Shown: one piece after another, positions 25,914 to 34,295 of the stretch
Layout of the letters: every line of letters starts with the position of its first letter
How positions within the stretch are numbered: position 1 is the stretch's first letter
Source: Nocardioides caeni
GTDB lineage: Bacteria > Actinomycetota > Actinomycetes > Propionibacteriales > Nocardioidaceae
Assembly (NCBI RefSeq): GCF_004912195.1
Contig: NZ_STGW01000016.1
Location: forward strand, 1-64,000
DNA length: 64,000 bases
Reading direction: 5' to 3'
Program-made: the position numbers and the translations under genes
Notes under the pieces: model-generated
Seen by the model: the letters and a program-made list of their open reading frames with translations, nothing else
Told to the model about the DNA's origin: nothing
Databases searched by the model: none

Positions 25914-26792
25914 TCAGCCGGCGAGCGCGCGGACCGGCTTGATGACGTCGTCGGCGAAGCGGGCGATGCCGTCGAGCTTGGCCTCGAGCGGCGCGTCCTG
26001 GCCGCAGTAATACATCCACGGCATCGTCATCGTCATCGTCACCCCGCCGGCGGCTGCACGGGCGAAGTCGTCGGGTGTCAGCGCGTCCGTCAGCGCCGGT
26101 ACGACGGCGAAGGGCTCGTCCTCGCGACCGATCTCCGCGCGGAGGGCCCGGAGCCGGCCGGCCACCTCGACGGCCTCGTCGACCGTGGCCATGTCGCCGA
26201 TCCAGCCGTCGTTGCGGGCGGCGCGGCGCAGGGCGACGTCGGACAGGCCGCCGACCCACACCGGGATCGGGGCGGGCGGGGAGGGGCGCATGACGAGCCG
26301 CTCGCAGCTGTAGAACTCGCCGGCGAACTCGCTCCAGCCGGGAGCCCACAGCTCGCGCATCAGCGCCAGGCCCTCGTCGGTGCGGCGGCCGCGGGTGCGG
26401 AAGTCCTCCTCCAGCAGCTCGAACTCCTCGCGGCACCAGCCGACCCCGACGCCGAGGGCGACCCGGCCTCCGGAGAGGGCGGCCGCCGTACCGACGGCCT
26501 TGGCGACGACGAACGGGTTGCGCATCGCGGCGACGTAGATGGAGGTGAAGAACTGCAGTCGCTCGGTGACGGCGGCCAGGGCGCCGACGGTGACCCACGG
26601 GTCGGGCCAGTCGACGTCAGTGGTCCAGCGCCGCTCGCCGGTGCGGGTGTAGGGGTAGGGCGTGGCGATCGACTCGAGGTCGACGACGTGGTCGGCGAGG
26701 CTGAACGCGGCGAACCCGTGCTCCTCCGCGGCGCGCGCCAGGGGGACGAGCTGGTCGATCGGCTGGTAGGCGGTCACCATCGCGAAGTCCAC
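25914..26792 (-). CDS. LLM class flavin-dependent oxidoreductase (F420-type)
   Basis: A 292-residue luciferase-like protein. Motifs include 'EEHGFAAFSLADHVVDLES' with the His typical of F420 enzymes, 'LQFFTSIYVAAMRNP', and 'LSGGRVALGVGVGWCREEF', the strongest LLM signature. The start is GTG 26792; ATG 26780 is an alternative and ribosome sites are weak for both. It diverges from the FadH-like gene at 26840 across the palindrome at 26813-26828. The substrate is not identifiable; linkage to a dienoyl-CoA reductase-like enzyme suggests lipid or sterol-related chemistry. Confidence 0.85.
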   Translation of the reverse strand: MDFAMVTAYQPIDQLVPLARAAEEHGFAAFSLADHVVDLESIATPYPYTRTGERRWTTDVDWPDPWVTVGALAAVTERLQFFTSIYVAAMRNPFVVAKAVGTAAALSGGRVALGVGVGWCREEFELLEEDFRTRGRRTDEGLALMRELWAPGWSEFAGEFYSCERLVMRPSPPAPIPVWVGGLSDVALRRAARNDGWIGDMATVDEAVEVAGRLRALRAEIGREDEPFAVVPALTDALTPDDFARAAAGGVTMTMTMPWMYYCGQDAPLEAKLDGIARFADDVIKPVRALAG

Positions 26793-26812
26793 CCGATCAC
26801 CCTAGTCAGGAA

Positions 26813-26828
26813 CTAGAACAGGTTCTAG
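26813..26828. promoter_or_regulatory. KstR-like palindromic operator
   Basis: CTAGAAC-AG-GTTCTAG lies exactly between the divergent LLM oxidoreductase and FadH-like genes. Its core, TAGAACAGGTTCTA (26814-26827), fits the TnnAACnnGTTnnA consensus of the mycobacterial cholesterol-regulon repressor KstR. It ends 11 bases before the ATG at 26840, so binding would cover the promoter or start region. A KstR gene is not identifiable in the window. Confidence 0.65.
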
Positions 26829-26839
26829 GGTTTCGGGTC

Positions 26840-28813
26840 ATGGACGACGGGGCCGACGACGAGACGTTCCCCCACCTGCTCGCGCCCGGCCGGATCGGCT
26901 CGATGGAGCTGCGCAACCGGATCGTCATGTCGCCGATGGAGACGATGTACGGCACTCCCGAGGGCCACCCGTCGGACCGCACCGTCGCGCACTTCGCGAC
27001 CCGGGCGGCCGGTGGCGTCGGCCTGGTGACCGGCGGGGCGACGGGCATCGATCCGCTGCACCCCGAGACCCCGGGCGGCCTGCAGATCGGGGAGGACGCG
27101 GCCGTCTCCGCGCACCGGCGCCTGGTCGAGGCGATCCACGACCACGGCGCGAGGATCCAGCCGCAGATCGTGCATGCCGGGCCGGACGGGCTCGGCCCGG
27201 AGATGTTCGGCGCGACCTCCCTCGGACCGTCGGTCATCCCGTCGTACCTCACCGGCCGGCCGTCGGCGGAGGTCACCAAGGAGCAGATCAGCGCGATCCT
27301 CGACCTCTACCGGGCCGCGGTGGTCCGCGTCCGCGAGGCCGGGTACGACGGCCTGGAGCTCCATGCGGCGCACGGCTACATGTTCCTCGGCTCGTTCCTG
27401 GCGCCCCAGCGCAACCGGCGGGGCGACCGCTACCGCGGCTCGTCCGTCGAGGGCCGGATCCGGGTCGTCCTCGAGGCGCTGGAGGCGATTCGCTCCGAGG
27501 TGGGCCCGGACTTCCCGATCACGCTGCGGATCTCCGGCTACGAGCGGGTCGCGGCCGGGCGGCCGATCCACGACACCGCGACCATCGCGCCGCTGCTGGT
27601 GGAGGCCGGGGTCGACGCCTTCCACGTCAGCGGTGGGGTGATCGACCGGTTGGTCACCGGGATGGTCAACGCTGCCGACGACGGCGACGGGCTCAACGTC
27701 GGGGGTGCGGCCGCGGTCAAGGAGGCCGTGGACGTCCCGGTCATCGCGGTCGGCCGGTTGCACGATCCGCTGCTGGCGGAGCGGGTCCTGGCCGACGGCC
27801 GAGCGGACTTCGTCGCCCTGGGGCGGCCCCTGCTGGCCGACCCGGACCTGCCGCGCAAGCTCGCCGGCTGGGGCGGCGGTGCGGTGCGGGTGCGGCGCTG
27901 CATCAGCTGCGAGAACTGCATCGACACTCTCGAGGAGAAGCTGTCGACCGAGTGCGCGGTCAACCCGTTGACCGGGCACGAGCTGGAGCTGTCGGCCGTC
28001 GTGCCGGAGGCCCCGGCGGCGGCCGTGTCCCGGCGGGTCGTGGTCGTCGGCGCCGGCCCGGCCGGCCTGGAGGTCGCCCGCCTCGCGTCGTCGCTGGGCC
28101 ACTCGGTCACGGTCCTCGAGCGGTCGGCCACCGTCGGCGGCTCGCTGGTCGACGCCAGCTTCGTGCACCGCGAGAACCGGCCCTACCTGGACTGGATCCG
28201 CCACGAGGTCGGACTCTCCGACGCCGAGGTCCGGACCGGCGTGCGCGCCACTCCCGAGCTGGTGGCCGGACTCGCCCCCGACCTCGTCGTGGTCGCGACC
28301 GGCGGCCGCGAGGAGCTGCCGGCGATCCCCGGCAGCGACCTGCCCCACGTGATGCCGTCACTGGCCGCCGACGTCGTGCCGGCCGGGCGCCGGGTGGTCG
28401 TCGTCGGGGGCCGCCTGGCGGCCGTGGAGTACGCCGAGACGCTGGCCGCCGGCGGAAGGCTGGTCGCCCTCCTCTGCACCGGCGAGGAGATCGCGCCCGA
28501 GTTCGGGCTCAAGCGCCGCACCGAGCACATGGACCGCCTGGACCGGCTCGGCGTCACCGTCCACGTCAGCTGCGTCGTCGAGGAGATCACGCCCGCCGGC
28601 GTTCGCTACGTCCCCGCCAACGGGCGCTCGCGCGAGCTGCCCGCCGACACGGTCGTCCTCACCGGCGAGATGGTCGCCGACCCCTCCCTGGCCGAGGCAC
28701 TGACGGACGCGCTGCCCGGGGTCGCCGTACACGTGGTCGGGGACGCCGCCCACGGGCTCGGACTCATCCGCGGCGCGACCTCCGACGCGGCCCGGCTGGT
28801 CGCCACCCTCTGA
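26840..28813 (+). CDS. NADH:flavin oxidoreductase / 2,4-dienoyl-CoA reductase-like (FadH family)
   Basis: A 657-residue three-domain flavo-iron-sulfur enzyme. An N-terminal FMN TIM barrel (about 10-345) starts 'FPHLLAPGRIGSMELRNRIV'. The iron-sulfur ligands are Cys354, Cys357, Cys360 and Cys372 ('CISCENC' and 'STEC'). The C-terminal half has an FAD/NAD(P) fold with 'VVVVGAGPAGLEVARLA' and 'VVVVGGRLAAVEYAETLA'. Members reduce dienoyl-CoAs, or act on sterol, bile-acid or trimethylamine substrates. The ATG is only 12 bases from the operator, with no ribosome site, so a leaderless transcript is likely. Position next to the KstR-like site points to sterol or polyunsaturated lipid catabolism (inference). 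Confidence 0.9.
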   Translation: MDDGADDETFPHLLAPGRIGSMELRNRIVMSPMETMYGTPEGHPSDRTVAHFATRAAGGVGLVTGGATGIDPLHPETPGGLQIGEDAAVSAHRRLVEAIHDHGARIQPQIVHAGPDGLGPEMFGATSLGPSVIPSYLTGRPSAEVTKEQISAILDLYRAAVVRVREAGYDGLELHAAHGYMFLGSFLAPQRNRRGDRYRGSSVEGRIRVVLEALEAIRSEVGPDFPITLRISGYERVAAGRPIHDTATIAPLLVEAGVDAFHVSGGVIDRLVTGMVNAADDGDGLNVGGAAAVKEAVDVPVIAVGRLHDPLLAERVLADGRADFVALGRPLLADPDLPRKLAGWGGGAVRVRRCISCENCIDTLEEKLSTECAVNPLTGHELELSAVVPEAPAAAVSRRVVVVGAGPAGLEVARLASSLGHSVTVLERSATVGGSLVDASFVHRENRPYLDWIRHEVGLSDAEVRTGVRATPELVAGLAPDLVVVATGGREELPAIPGSDLPHVMPSLAADVVPAGRRVVVVGGRLAAVEYAETLAAGGRLVALLCTGEEIAPEFGLKRRTEHMDRLDRLGVTVHVSCVVEEITPAGVRYVPANGRSRELPADTVVLTGEMVADPSLAEALTDALPGVAVHVVGDAAHGLGLIRGATSDAARLVATL

Positions 28814-28878
28814 CCGTCGTCCCGTGCAGATCTGTCGCGTTCTGCCGAAGAGCCCGACAGATCCGCACGGGACGACGG
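28814..28878. terminator. Long hairpin between convergent genes
   Basis: Two 24-base arms (28814-28837 and 28855-28878) are complementary with a single mismatch and a 17-base loop. They start right at the stop of the FadH-like gene and end at the stop of the crotonase gene, so this looks like a bidirectional terminator. The arms contain GTCGTCCCGTGC and its complement. Confidence 0.8.
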
Positions 28879-28879
28879 G

Positions 28880-29638
28880 CTACTTCTTGCGCGACAGGAA
28901 CGCCGTCATCGCCTCGCGGGCCTCGTCCGAGCCGAAGAGCCGGGCGCTGAGCTGGACGAGGTCCTCACCGCGCGCGTCGAGGTCGGCGATCAGGCCGGCG
29001 TTGAGCAGGCCCTTGGTCTCCCGCAGGCCCTGGAGCGCACCGGTCGCGATCCGGCCGACGACCTCGTCGACCCTGACGTCGAGCTGGTCGGCGGGTACGG
29101 CGAGCGTCACGAGGCCGAACTCGGCCGCCTGGGCACCCGTGAACACCTCCCCGTCGAGCGCGGTCAGCGCCGCGCCGCGCGGGGTCATCCGCCCGAACAC
29201 TGCCGGAGAGATCACGGCGGGGGCGAGGCCCAGCTTCACCTCGGTCAGCGCGAAGGTCGCGTCCTCGGCGGCCACGACGACGTCGGAGGAGGCGACGATG
29301 CCGATGCCTCCGGCCCGCGCCGCCCCGACCACGACCGTCACGACCGGCACCGACAGCGACAGGATCTGGCGCTGCAGCGCCACGATCGCCCGCGCGCCCT
29401 CGTGCATCGGCACGGTCGCCGCTGCGGAGAGGTCGGCGCCCGAGCAGAACACCCGGCCCGACGAGACGAGCTTGACCACTCGCACCTCGGGATCGTCGCC
29501 GGCCGTCGTGAGGTGCGCGGCCAGCTCCGTGACGAGCTGCACGGAGAGCGCGTTGCGGTTGTGCGGCGAGTCGAGCGTGATCGTCGCGACCCCGTCCGCG
29601 ACCTCGAGGTGGACGAGCTCGGCAGCGGTTTCCGTCAT
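28880..29638 (-). CDS. Enoyl-CoA hydratase/isomerase family protein (LiuC/AtuE-like)
   Basis: A 252-residue crotonase. The oxyanion-hole segments are 'FCSGADLSA' and 'GAARAGGIGIVASSD'. The first catalytic Glu is in 'ALTEVKLGLAPAVISP'; the usual GGTQRL segment is replaced and the second Glu of classical hydratases is missing from 'GAALTALDGEVFTG'. The 'GLAPAVISP' signature is typical of methylglutaconyl-CoA or isohexenylglutaconyl-CoA hydratase-like members (LiuC/AtuE group). It stands alone, 20 kb from the AtuA-type carboxylase operon that lacks a hydratase. The assignment to that pathway is inference. Confidence 0.82.
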   Translation of the reverse strand: MTETAAELVHLEVADGVATITLDSPHNRNALSVQLVTELAAHLTTAGDDPEVRVVKLVSSGRVFCSGADLSAAATVPMHEGARAIVALQRQILSLSVPVVTVVVGAARAGGIGIVASSDVVVAAEDATFALTEVKLGLAPAVISPAVFGRMTPRGAALTALDGEVFTGAQAAEFGLVTLAVPADQLDVRVDEVVGRIATGALQGLRETKGLLNAGLIADLDARGEDLVQLSARLFGSDEAREAMTAFLSRKK

Positions 29639-29687
29639 GGGCTCATGATGCCGGACGGCGGCTTGGCTGGCGGGGGTCGTCCGGGGC

Positions 29688-29723
29688 GTGCCTATTTCAC
29701 GGGTTAACCCGTGAAATAGGCAC
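29688..29723. repeat. 36-base perfect palindrome (TTCACGGGTTAACCCGTGAA core)
   Basis: The sequence reads the same on both strands from GTGCCTATTTCACGGGTT to its exact complement, 18 bases per arm without a loop. The 20-base core recurs at 48097-48116 and, with one centre change, at 29758-29777. It lies 50 bases upstream of the crotonase gene and downstream of nothing on the plus strand. A dispersed palindromic element or a protein-binding site. Confidence 0.75.
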
Positions 29724-29755
29724 TTCTGACGTGTTATTTCCCGTTGATCGTGCGG

Positions 29756-29779
29756 AATTCACGGGTTGACCCGTGAATT
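29756..29779. repeat. Second copy of the TTCACGGGT palindrome
   Basis: AATTCACGGGT-TG-ACCCGTGAATT lies just after the stop of the rimK gene (29800, minus strand). It is followed by GCGCACCGCCC, and the same downstream bases (GCGCACCACCGCCC) follow the copy at 48095-48118. It could act as a transcription terminator for the minus-strand gene beside it. Confidence 0.7.
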
Positions 29780-29799
29780 GCGCACCGCCCCGCACCCCC

Positions 29800-30990
29800 T
29801 CAGCCGAGCGGGATCGGCTGCTTGGGGAGCTTCTTCACCCGCCGCTGACGCTTGGGGCGAGCCGGGATCATCGAGCGCATCTCCTCGAGCTTGCCGAAGC
29901 ACAGCAGCCGGTCCTCGGCCTGCAGCACGTGGTGGGCGAACGGGTTGGGGATGACGGTGGTGCCGCGGTGCAGGGTCAGCACGGTGATGTCGCGGTCACG
30001 CAGGCCGGAGTCGCCGATCGACTTGCCGACGAGGTCGGCGTCGCCGTGCACGACGAGCTCGGCGACGCCGTAGCCGGTGGACACCGACAGCCGCTCGCGG
30101 ACGTCGATCTGCGGGAAGGCGACCTGGTTGTCGATGTAGTCGATGATCGCGCCGGCGATGTCGAGCTTGGTGGCGGACTCGATGCCCTCCAGGCCCGGCG
30201 AGGAGTTGACCTCCATCACCTGCGGGCCGTCGTTGGCCTCGAGCATGTCCACGCCGGCGACCTTGAGGCCCATGATGTGCGCCGAGCGTACGGCGACCCG
30301 CTCGTACTCCGGGTCGAGCTCCACCCGCTCCACCGTCCCGCCGCGGTGCACGTTGGACCGGAACTCGTCCCCCTGCGCGACGCGGCGCATCGCGGCGACG
30401 ACGCGGTCGCCCACGACGAGGGCGCGGATGTCGCGACCCTTCGACTCCTTGACGAAGCGCTGGATGAGCACCTGCTGCTTCGTCGACTGCAGCGTCTCGA
30501 TGATCGCCTCGGCGACCTTGATGCTCGGCGCGAGGATGACCCCGATGCCCTGGGTGCCCTCGAGCAGCTTGATGACGACGGGGGCGCCGCCCACGCGCTC
30601 GATCGCGGGGATCACGTCGGCGCGGTCGCGGACGAAGGTCGTGGCCGGCATGCCGATGTTGTGGCGGGACAGGATCTGCGAGGCGCGCAGCTTGTCGCGG
30701 GAGTTGCTGATGCCGTTGGCGGTGTTGGGGGTGTAGACGTCCATCTGCTCGAACTGCCGCACCACGGCGGTGCCGAAGTAGGTGATGGAGTTGCCGATCC
30801 GCGGCAGGACGGCGTCGTACTCGGAGAGCTGCTTGCCGCGGAACTGCAGGTCGGGCTCGTCGCCGGACAGGTCGATGCCGAACCTCAGGGTGTTGAGGAC
30901 CTTGACCTGGTGCCCCCGGTCGACGGCGGCGGTGCGGAGGCGCTGGGTGCTGTAGGACCGAGGGGCGCGGGAGAGGATCGCGAGCTTCAT
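29800..30990 (-). CDS. rimK: RimK-type ATP-grasp ligase with C-terminal TrkA-C domain
   Basis: A 396-residue protein. It has an N-terminal RimK preATP-grasp domain (1-95), an ATP-grasp core with 'VVIKLLEGTQGIGV' (138-151), 'VLIQRFVKES' and 'VAGVDMLEANDGPQVMEVN' (245-262, metal ligands), then a regulatory TrkA/RCK-C-like domain (about 298-372) and a basic tail. RimK enzymes ligate Glu or other amino acids to a protein C-terminus or a small peptide. ATG 30990 (MKLAILSRAP) is the natural start. It is divergent from a retropepsin-like protease and an AstE-like hydrolase, a known genomic trio. The in vivo target is unknown; the S6-modifying label applies only to E. coli RimK. Confidence 0.92.
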   Translation of the reverse strand: MKLAILSRAPRSYSTQRLRTAAVDRGHQVKVLNTLRFGIDLSGDEPDLQFRGKQLSEYDAVLPRIGNSITYFGTAVVRQFEQMDVYTPNTANGISNSRDKLRASQILSRHNIGMPATTFVRDRADVIPAIERVGGAPVVIKLLEGTQGIGVILAPSIKVAEAIIETLQSTKQQVLIQRFVKESKGRDIRALVVGDRVVAAMRRVAQGDEFRSNVHRGGTVERVELDPEYERVAVRSAHIMGLKVAGVDMLEANDGPQVMEVNSSPGLEGIESATKLDIAGAIIDYIDNQVAFPQIDVRERLSVSTGYGVAELVVHGDADLVGKSIGDSGLRDRDITVLTLHRGTTVIPNPFAHHVLQAEDRLLCFGKLEEMRSMIPARPKRQRRVKKLPKQPIPLG

Positions 30991-31039
30991 ACCGACCTGT
31001 TGGTTGAGTGCTGGCTGGGCTGCTTGGATGGCTGTCGTC

Positions 31040-31540
31040 ATGACCGACGTACCCGGCGCCCATTCAAGCAGTCCCTCGACCACCGCCACGGTGGCCGGGT
31101 GGCGCGAGTGGGTGCGCCTCCCGGAGCTCGGTGTGGAGCACGTGAAGGCCAAGCTCGACACCGGTGCGCGGACCTCGGCGCTGCACGCGTTCGACCTCGA
31201 GGAGTTCGAACGCGACGGCGTCGACTGGGTCCGTTTCTCGGTGCATCCGTGGCAGCGATCCGCCGAGGACGAGGTCCCCGTCGAGTGCCCCGTCCACGAC
31301 CGCCGCAGCGTGCGCAGCTCCACCGGCCACCTCCAGGAGCGGATCGTCATCCTGACCGAGGTCGAGCTGGTCGGCCGGACGGTGCGGACCGAGGTGACGC
31401 TCACCCGGCGCGACGAGATGGGCTTCCGGATGCTGATCGGCCGCGAGGCGCTCCGCCAGGGCTTCCTCGTCGACTCCGGCCGCTCCTACCTGGGCGGCCG
31501 TCCGCCCCGCAAGGTCCGTCGTCGCAACCGGGGGCGCTGA
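31040..31540 (+). CDS. RimK-associated retropepsin-like protease (COG4067 family)
   Basis: A 166-residue protein with one aspartic-protease-like half: 'VKAKLDTGARTSALHA' with Asp40 in the DTG-like motif, 'RFSVHPWQRS', and 'RRDEMGFRMLIGREALRQGF' with the second conserved block. Often annotated as an 'ATP-dependent zinc protease', this family is predicted to be a single-domain, dimeric aspartyl peptidase that removes RimK-added residues. ATG 31040 is chosen (MTDVPGAHS); ATG 31028 is possible. Its stop overlaps the next gene by one base (TGATG). Confidence 0.88.
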   Translation: MTDVPGAHSSSPSTTATVAGWREWVRLPELGVEHVKAKLDTGARTSALHAFDLEEFERDGVDWVRFSVHPWQRSAEDEVPVECPVHDRRSVRSSTGHLQERIVILTEVELVGRTVRTEVTLTRRDEMGFRMLIGREALRQGFLVDSGRSYLGGRPPRKVRRRNRGR

Positions 31541-32538
31541 TGGCGTCCACGGCGAGGTCCACGCCGCGTGAGTCCTTCGCGATCGGCAACGTCCGCGTGC
31601 GGGCCGGCTCCGCCAAGGAGGTCGAGCTGCCCATCACGCGGCTCGTCACCGGCGGCGACGTCAGCCTGCCGGTGCGGGTGGTCCATGGCCGTGAGGACGG
31701 CCCGACGGTCTGGGTCAACGCCGCGATCCACGGCGACGAGGTGATGGGCGTCGAGGTGATCCGCCAGGTCATGGCGGACCTGTCGCCCAAGACCCTGCGC
31801 GGGACCGTGGTCGCAGTCCCCGTCGTCAACGTGCTCGGCTTCATGACCGGCGACCGCTACCTCCCCGACCGCCGCGACCTCAACCGCTCGTTCCCCGGCT
31901 CGGCCCGGGGGTCGCTGGCCAGCCGGATCGCGCACCTCTTCATGACCGAGGTGGTCAGCAAGTGTGACGTCGGGATCGACCTGCACACGGCCGCCGATCG
32001 TCGGACGAACCTGCCGCAGATCCGCGCCGACCTCGACGACCCGCGCACCCGCCACCTGGCCGAGGCCTTCGGCGCCCCGCTGATGCTGCACGCCCGGCTG
32101 CGCGACGGCTCGTTGCGGCAGGCCGCCCGTGACGCCGGCGCGAGCGTGCTCCTCTATGAGGCCGGCGAGGCGTTGCGCTTCGAGGAGGAGCCGATCGCGG
32201 TCGGTGTGGCCGGCGTACGACGGGTGCTGGCCGCCCTCGACCTGATCGACCCGCTGCCGCAGGACCCGCCGGAGCGGCCGTCGCCCGTGGAGTCGCGCTC
32301 GAGCGGCTGGGTGCGGGCCCGCGGCACGGGCATCCTGCACATGGAGGTCCATCTCGGTGAGACCGTGGCGGTCGGCGACAGGCTCGGTGGCCTGTCGGAC
32401 ACCTTCGGGCGCCGCGTGCGGCTGGTGCACGCTGACCGCGACGGTGTCGTCATCGGCCTGACCCGCGCCCCGCTCGTCAACGCCGGCGACGCGCTCGTCC
32501 ACATCGCCACCCCGGTGGCCCCTTCGCCCGTCGAGTAG
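31540..32538 (+). CDS. Succinylglutamate desuccinylase/aspartoacylase family protein
   Basis: A 332-residue zinc carboxypeptidase-like enzyme. The zinc ligands are His64 and Glu67 in 'AAIHGDEVMG' and His149 in 'GIDLHTA'. 'RRDLNRSFPG' binds the substrate carboxylate, and 'VLLYEAGEALRFEE' contains the catalytic Glu. The C-terminal third (about 255-332) is a beta-barrel ('GTGILHMEVHLGETVAVGDRLG') typical of this family. Such enzymes remove an acyl or amino-acyl group from an amino acid. The tight overlap with the RimK-associated protease gene suggests the three proteins make, trim and recycle a peptide tag or small amide. Confidence 0.9.
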   Translation: MASTARSTPRESFAIGNVRVRAGSAKEVELPITRLVTGGDVSLPVRVVHGREDGPTVWVNAAIHGDEVMGVEVIRQVMADLSPKTLRGTVVAVPVVNVLGFMTGDRYLPDRRDLNRSFPGSARGSLASRIAHLFMTEVVSKCDVGIDLHTAADRRTNLPQIRADLDDPRTRHLAEAFGAPLMLHARLRDGSLRQAARDAGASVLLYEAGEALRFEEEPIAVGVAGVRRVLAALDLIDPLPQDPPERPSPVESRSSGWVRARGTGILHMEVHLGETVAVGDRLGGLSDTFGRRVRLVHADRDGVVIGLTRAPLVNAGDALVHIATPVAPSPVE

Positions 32539-32557
32539 CGGGCGAGCACAGGCCGAC

Positions 32558-32585
32558 CCATCCGCCCAGCCTGTCGGCGACGAAC
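32558..32585 (+). promoter_or_regulatory. SigK-like promoter for the molybdopterin oxidoreductase gene
   Basis: CCATCC (32558-32563), 16 bases, then ACGAAC (32580-32585). The layout matches the mycobacterial SigK consensus (CCATCC, then CCGAAT). The -10 box ends 7 bases before the ATG at 32593, predicting a leaderless mRNA. A near-copy precedes the fasciclin gene at 34296-34322. Confidence 0.6.
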
Positions 32586-32592
32586 ACCCTCC

Positions 32593-34104
32593 ATGAGGAC
32601 ACGACTGCTCTGGGCCTGGTTCGGGATCCTCGCGACGCTGGTGGGGGTCGGTCTCGCGCACCTCGTCGCGGCGATCACCACTCCGGCGGCGTCGCCGGTG
32701 CTGGCGGTGGGGTCGGGGGTCATCGACCTGACGCCGACGCCGATGAAGGAGTGGGCGATCCGCACCTTCGGCGACGCCGACAAGGTGATCCTGGTCGGCT
32801 CGGTGATGGTCGGGGTGCTCGTCCTCGCCGGGGTGGCGGGCCTCCTCGCCCGCCGCCGCCTCGCCGTGGGCGCCGGCCTCCTGCTCGGACTGGTCGGGAT
32901 CGCGGCCGTCGCCGTGGTCACCCGGCCGGGCTTCGGCCCCCTCGACGTGCTCCCCGTGCTGGTCGCGGCGGTCCTTGGGCCGGCCGCGCTGGTCCTGCTG
33001 GCCCGCACCCACGCCGAGGCGGCCCGGAGCAGCGCCGAGGACGGCACCCGGCGCACCCTGCTCCTCACCATGGGCGTCCTCGCCTCGGGGGCCGCGGTCG
33101 GCGGCGTTGGGGGGCGCGTCGTGTCCTCGCTGCGCCTGCGGCCCGAGAGCGTCGAGCTGCCGGCCGCGGCCGATCCGGCGCCGGCCTTCCCCCGTGGGCT
33201 GGACGACCAGGTCCCCGGCATCACGTCGTTCCGCACCCCCAACGACGACTTCTACCGGGTCGACACCCGCCTCGACGTCCCGATCGTCAACACCGACGAC
33301 TGGACGCTGACCATCGACGGCGACGTGGACCGCGAGGTCACCATCGACTTCGACGAGCTCCTCGACATGCCGATGATCGAGCGCGACATCACCCTCACCT
33401 GCGTCTCCAACAGCGTGGGCGGCCCCTACGTCGGCGCGGCGCGCTGGCTCGGCGTACGCCTCACCGACGTCCTCGACCTCGCCGGCTACGGCAACACGAA
33501 GGCCGACCAGATCCTGTCGACCGACGTCGACGGCATGACCATCAGCACCCCGCTCGACCTCGCCACCGACGGCCGCGACGCGATGGTCGTGGTGGGGATG
33601 AACGGCGAGCAGCTGCCGCGCGAGCACGGCTTCCCCGTGCGCCTGGTGATCCCCGGCCTCTACGGGTTCATCAGCGCCACCAAGTGGGTCACCCGACTCA
33701 CCCTGACGACGTACGACGACCAGAAGGCCTACTGGACCGAGCGCGACTGGGCCACGGACGCGCCGATCAAGATCTCCTCGCGCATCGACACCCCGAAGGC
33801 CCTGTCGGAGCAGGCTGCCGGCGAGGTCGTCATCGGCGGCGTCGCCTGGGCGCAGGCCCGCGACGGCATCGAGAAGGTGCAGGTCCGCATCGACGGAGGG
33901 GCCTGGGAGGACGCACGGCTCGGCCCGAGTGCGGGCGAGGACTACTGGCGGCAGTGGTTCTTCAAGTGGGACGCGAGCCCCGGCTCCCACCGGATCGCCA
34001 CCCGCGCCGTCGCCGGCAACGGCGAGGCACAGGTGGCCGTGCGCGCCGAACCCTTCCCCGACGGCTCGAGCGGGCTGCACGAGCTGATCGTCAACGTCTC
34101 CTGA
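32593..34104 (+). CDS. Membrane-anchored molybdopterin-dependent oxidoreductase (sulfite-oxidase family)
   Basis: A 503-residue protein. The first ~170 residues hold about five hydrophobic segments, the last ('TLLLTMGVLASGAAVGG') preceding the extracytoplasmic catalytic part. The Moco domain (about 205-380) has the ligand Cys270 in 'TLTCVSNSVGG', 'ARWLGVRLTDVLDLAG' and 'HGFPVRLVIPGLYGF'. The C-terminal dimerisation domain is at about 395-500 ('VAWAQARDGIEKVQVRIDGG'). It belongs to the YedY/sulfite-oxidase fold and may reduce or oxidise S- or N-oxides. The likely leaderless start under a SigK-like promoter links it to the neighbouring sigma-factor regulon. The physiological substrate is unknown. 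Confidence 0.9.
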   Translation: MRTRLLWAWFGILATLVGVGLAHLVAAITTPAASPVLAVGSGVIDLTPTPMKEWAIRTFGDADKVILVGSVMVGVLVLAGVAGLLARRRLAVGAGLLLGLVGIAAVAVVTRPGFGPLDVLPVLVAAVLGPAALVLLARTHAEAARSSAEDGTRRTLLLTMGVLASGAAVGGVGGRVVSSLRLRPESVELPAAADPAPAFPRGLDDQVPGITSFRTPNDDFYRVDTRLDVPIVNTDDWTLTIDGDVDREVTIDFDELLDMPMIERDITLTCVSNSVGGPYVGAARWLGVRLTDVLDLAGYGNTKADQILSTDVDGMTISTPLDLATDGRDAMVVVGMNGEQLPREHGFPVRLVIPGLYGFISATKWVTRLTLTTYDDQKAYWTERDWATDAPIKISSRIDTPKALSEQAAGEVVIGGVAWAQARDGIEKVQVRIDGGAWEDARLGPSAGEDYWRQWFFKWDASPGSHRIATRAVAGNGEAQVAVRAEPFPDGSSGLHELIVNVS

Positions 34105-34106
34105 CG

Positions 34107-34273
34107 CCGTTGGTTGAGGTGCCGCGAGCGCAGAACCCCCGGTCAGCGAGGAGCGAGCGCCAGCGAGCGTCACGAGATGCCTGTGCGGACCTCGTCGAGG
34201 TGACCGCAGGGGGGCTCGTGACGCCCCGCTCGTCCCTCGCGGGGCTCCTCGACCACCGGGGCTCGACCACCGG
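34107..34273. repeat. Dispersed hairpin element, copy A
   Basis: About 165 bases beginning CCGTTGGTTGAGG and ending CCTCGACCACCGG, i.e. with terminal inverted repeats. The interior carries CGTCACGAGATG, CCTGTGCGG and CTCGTGACG, which fold back. Related copies lie at 38602-38785 and 44522-44676. It fills most of the space before the SigK-like promoter of the fasciclin gene. No coding capacity. Confidence 0.75.
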
Positions 34274-34295
34274 CGAAAGAAATCCCGGTCCCCAC

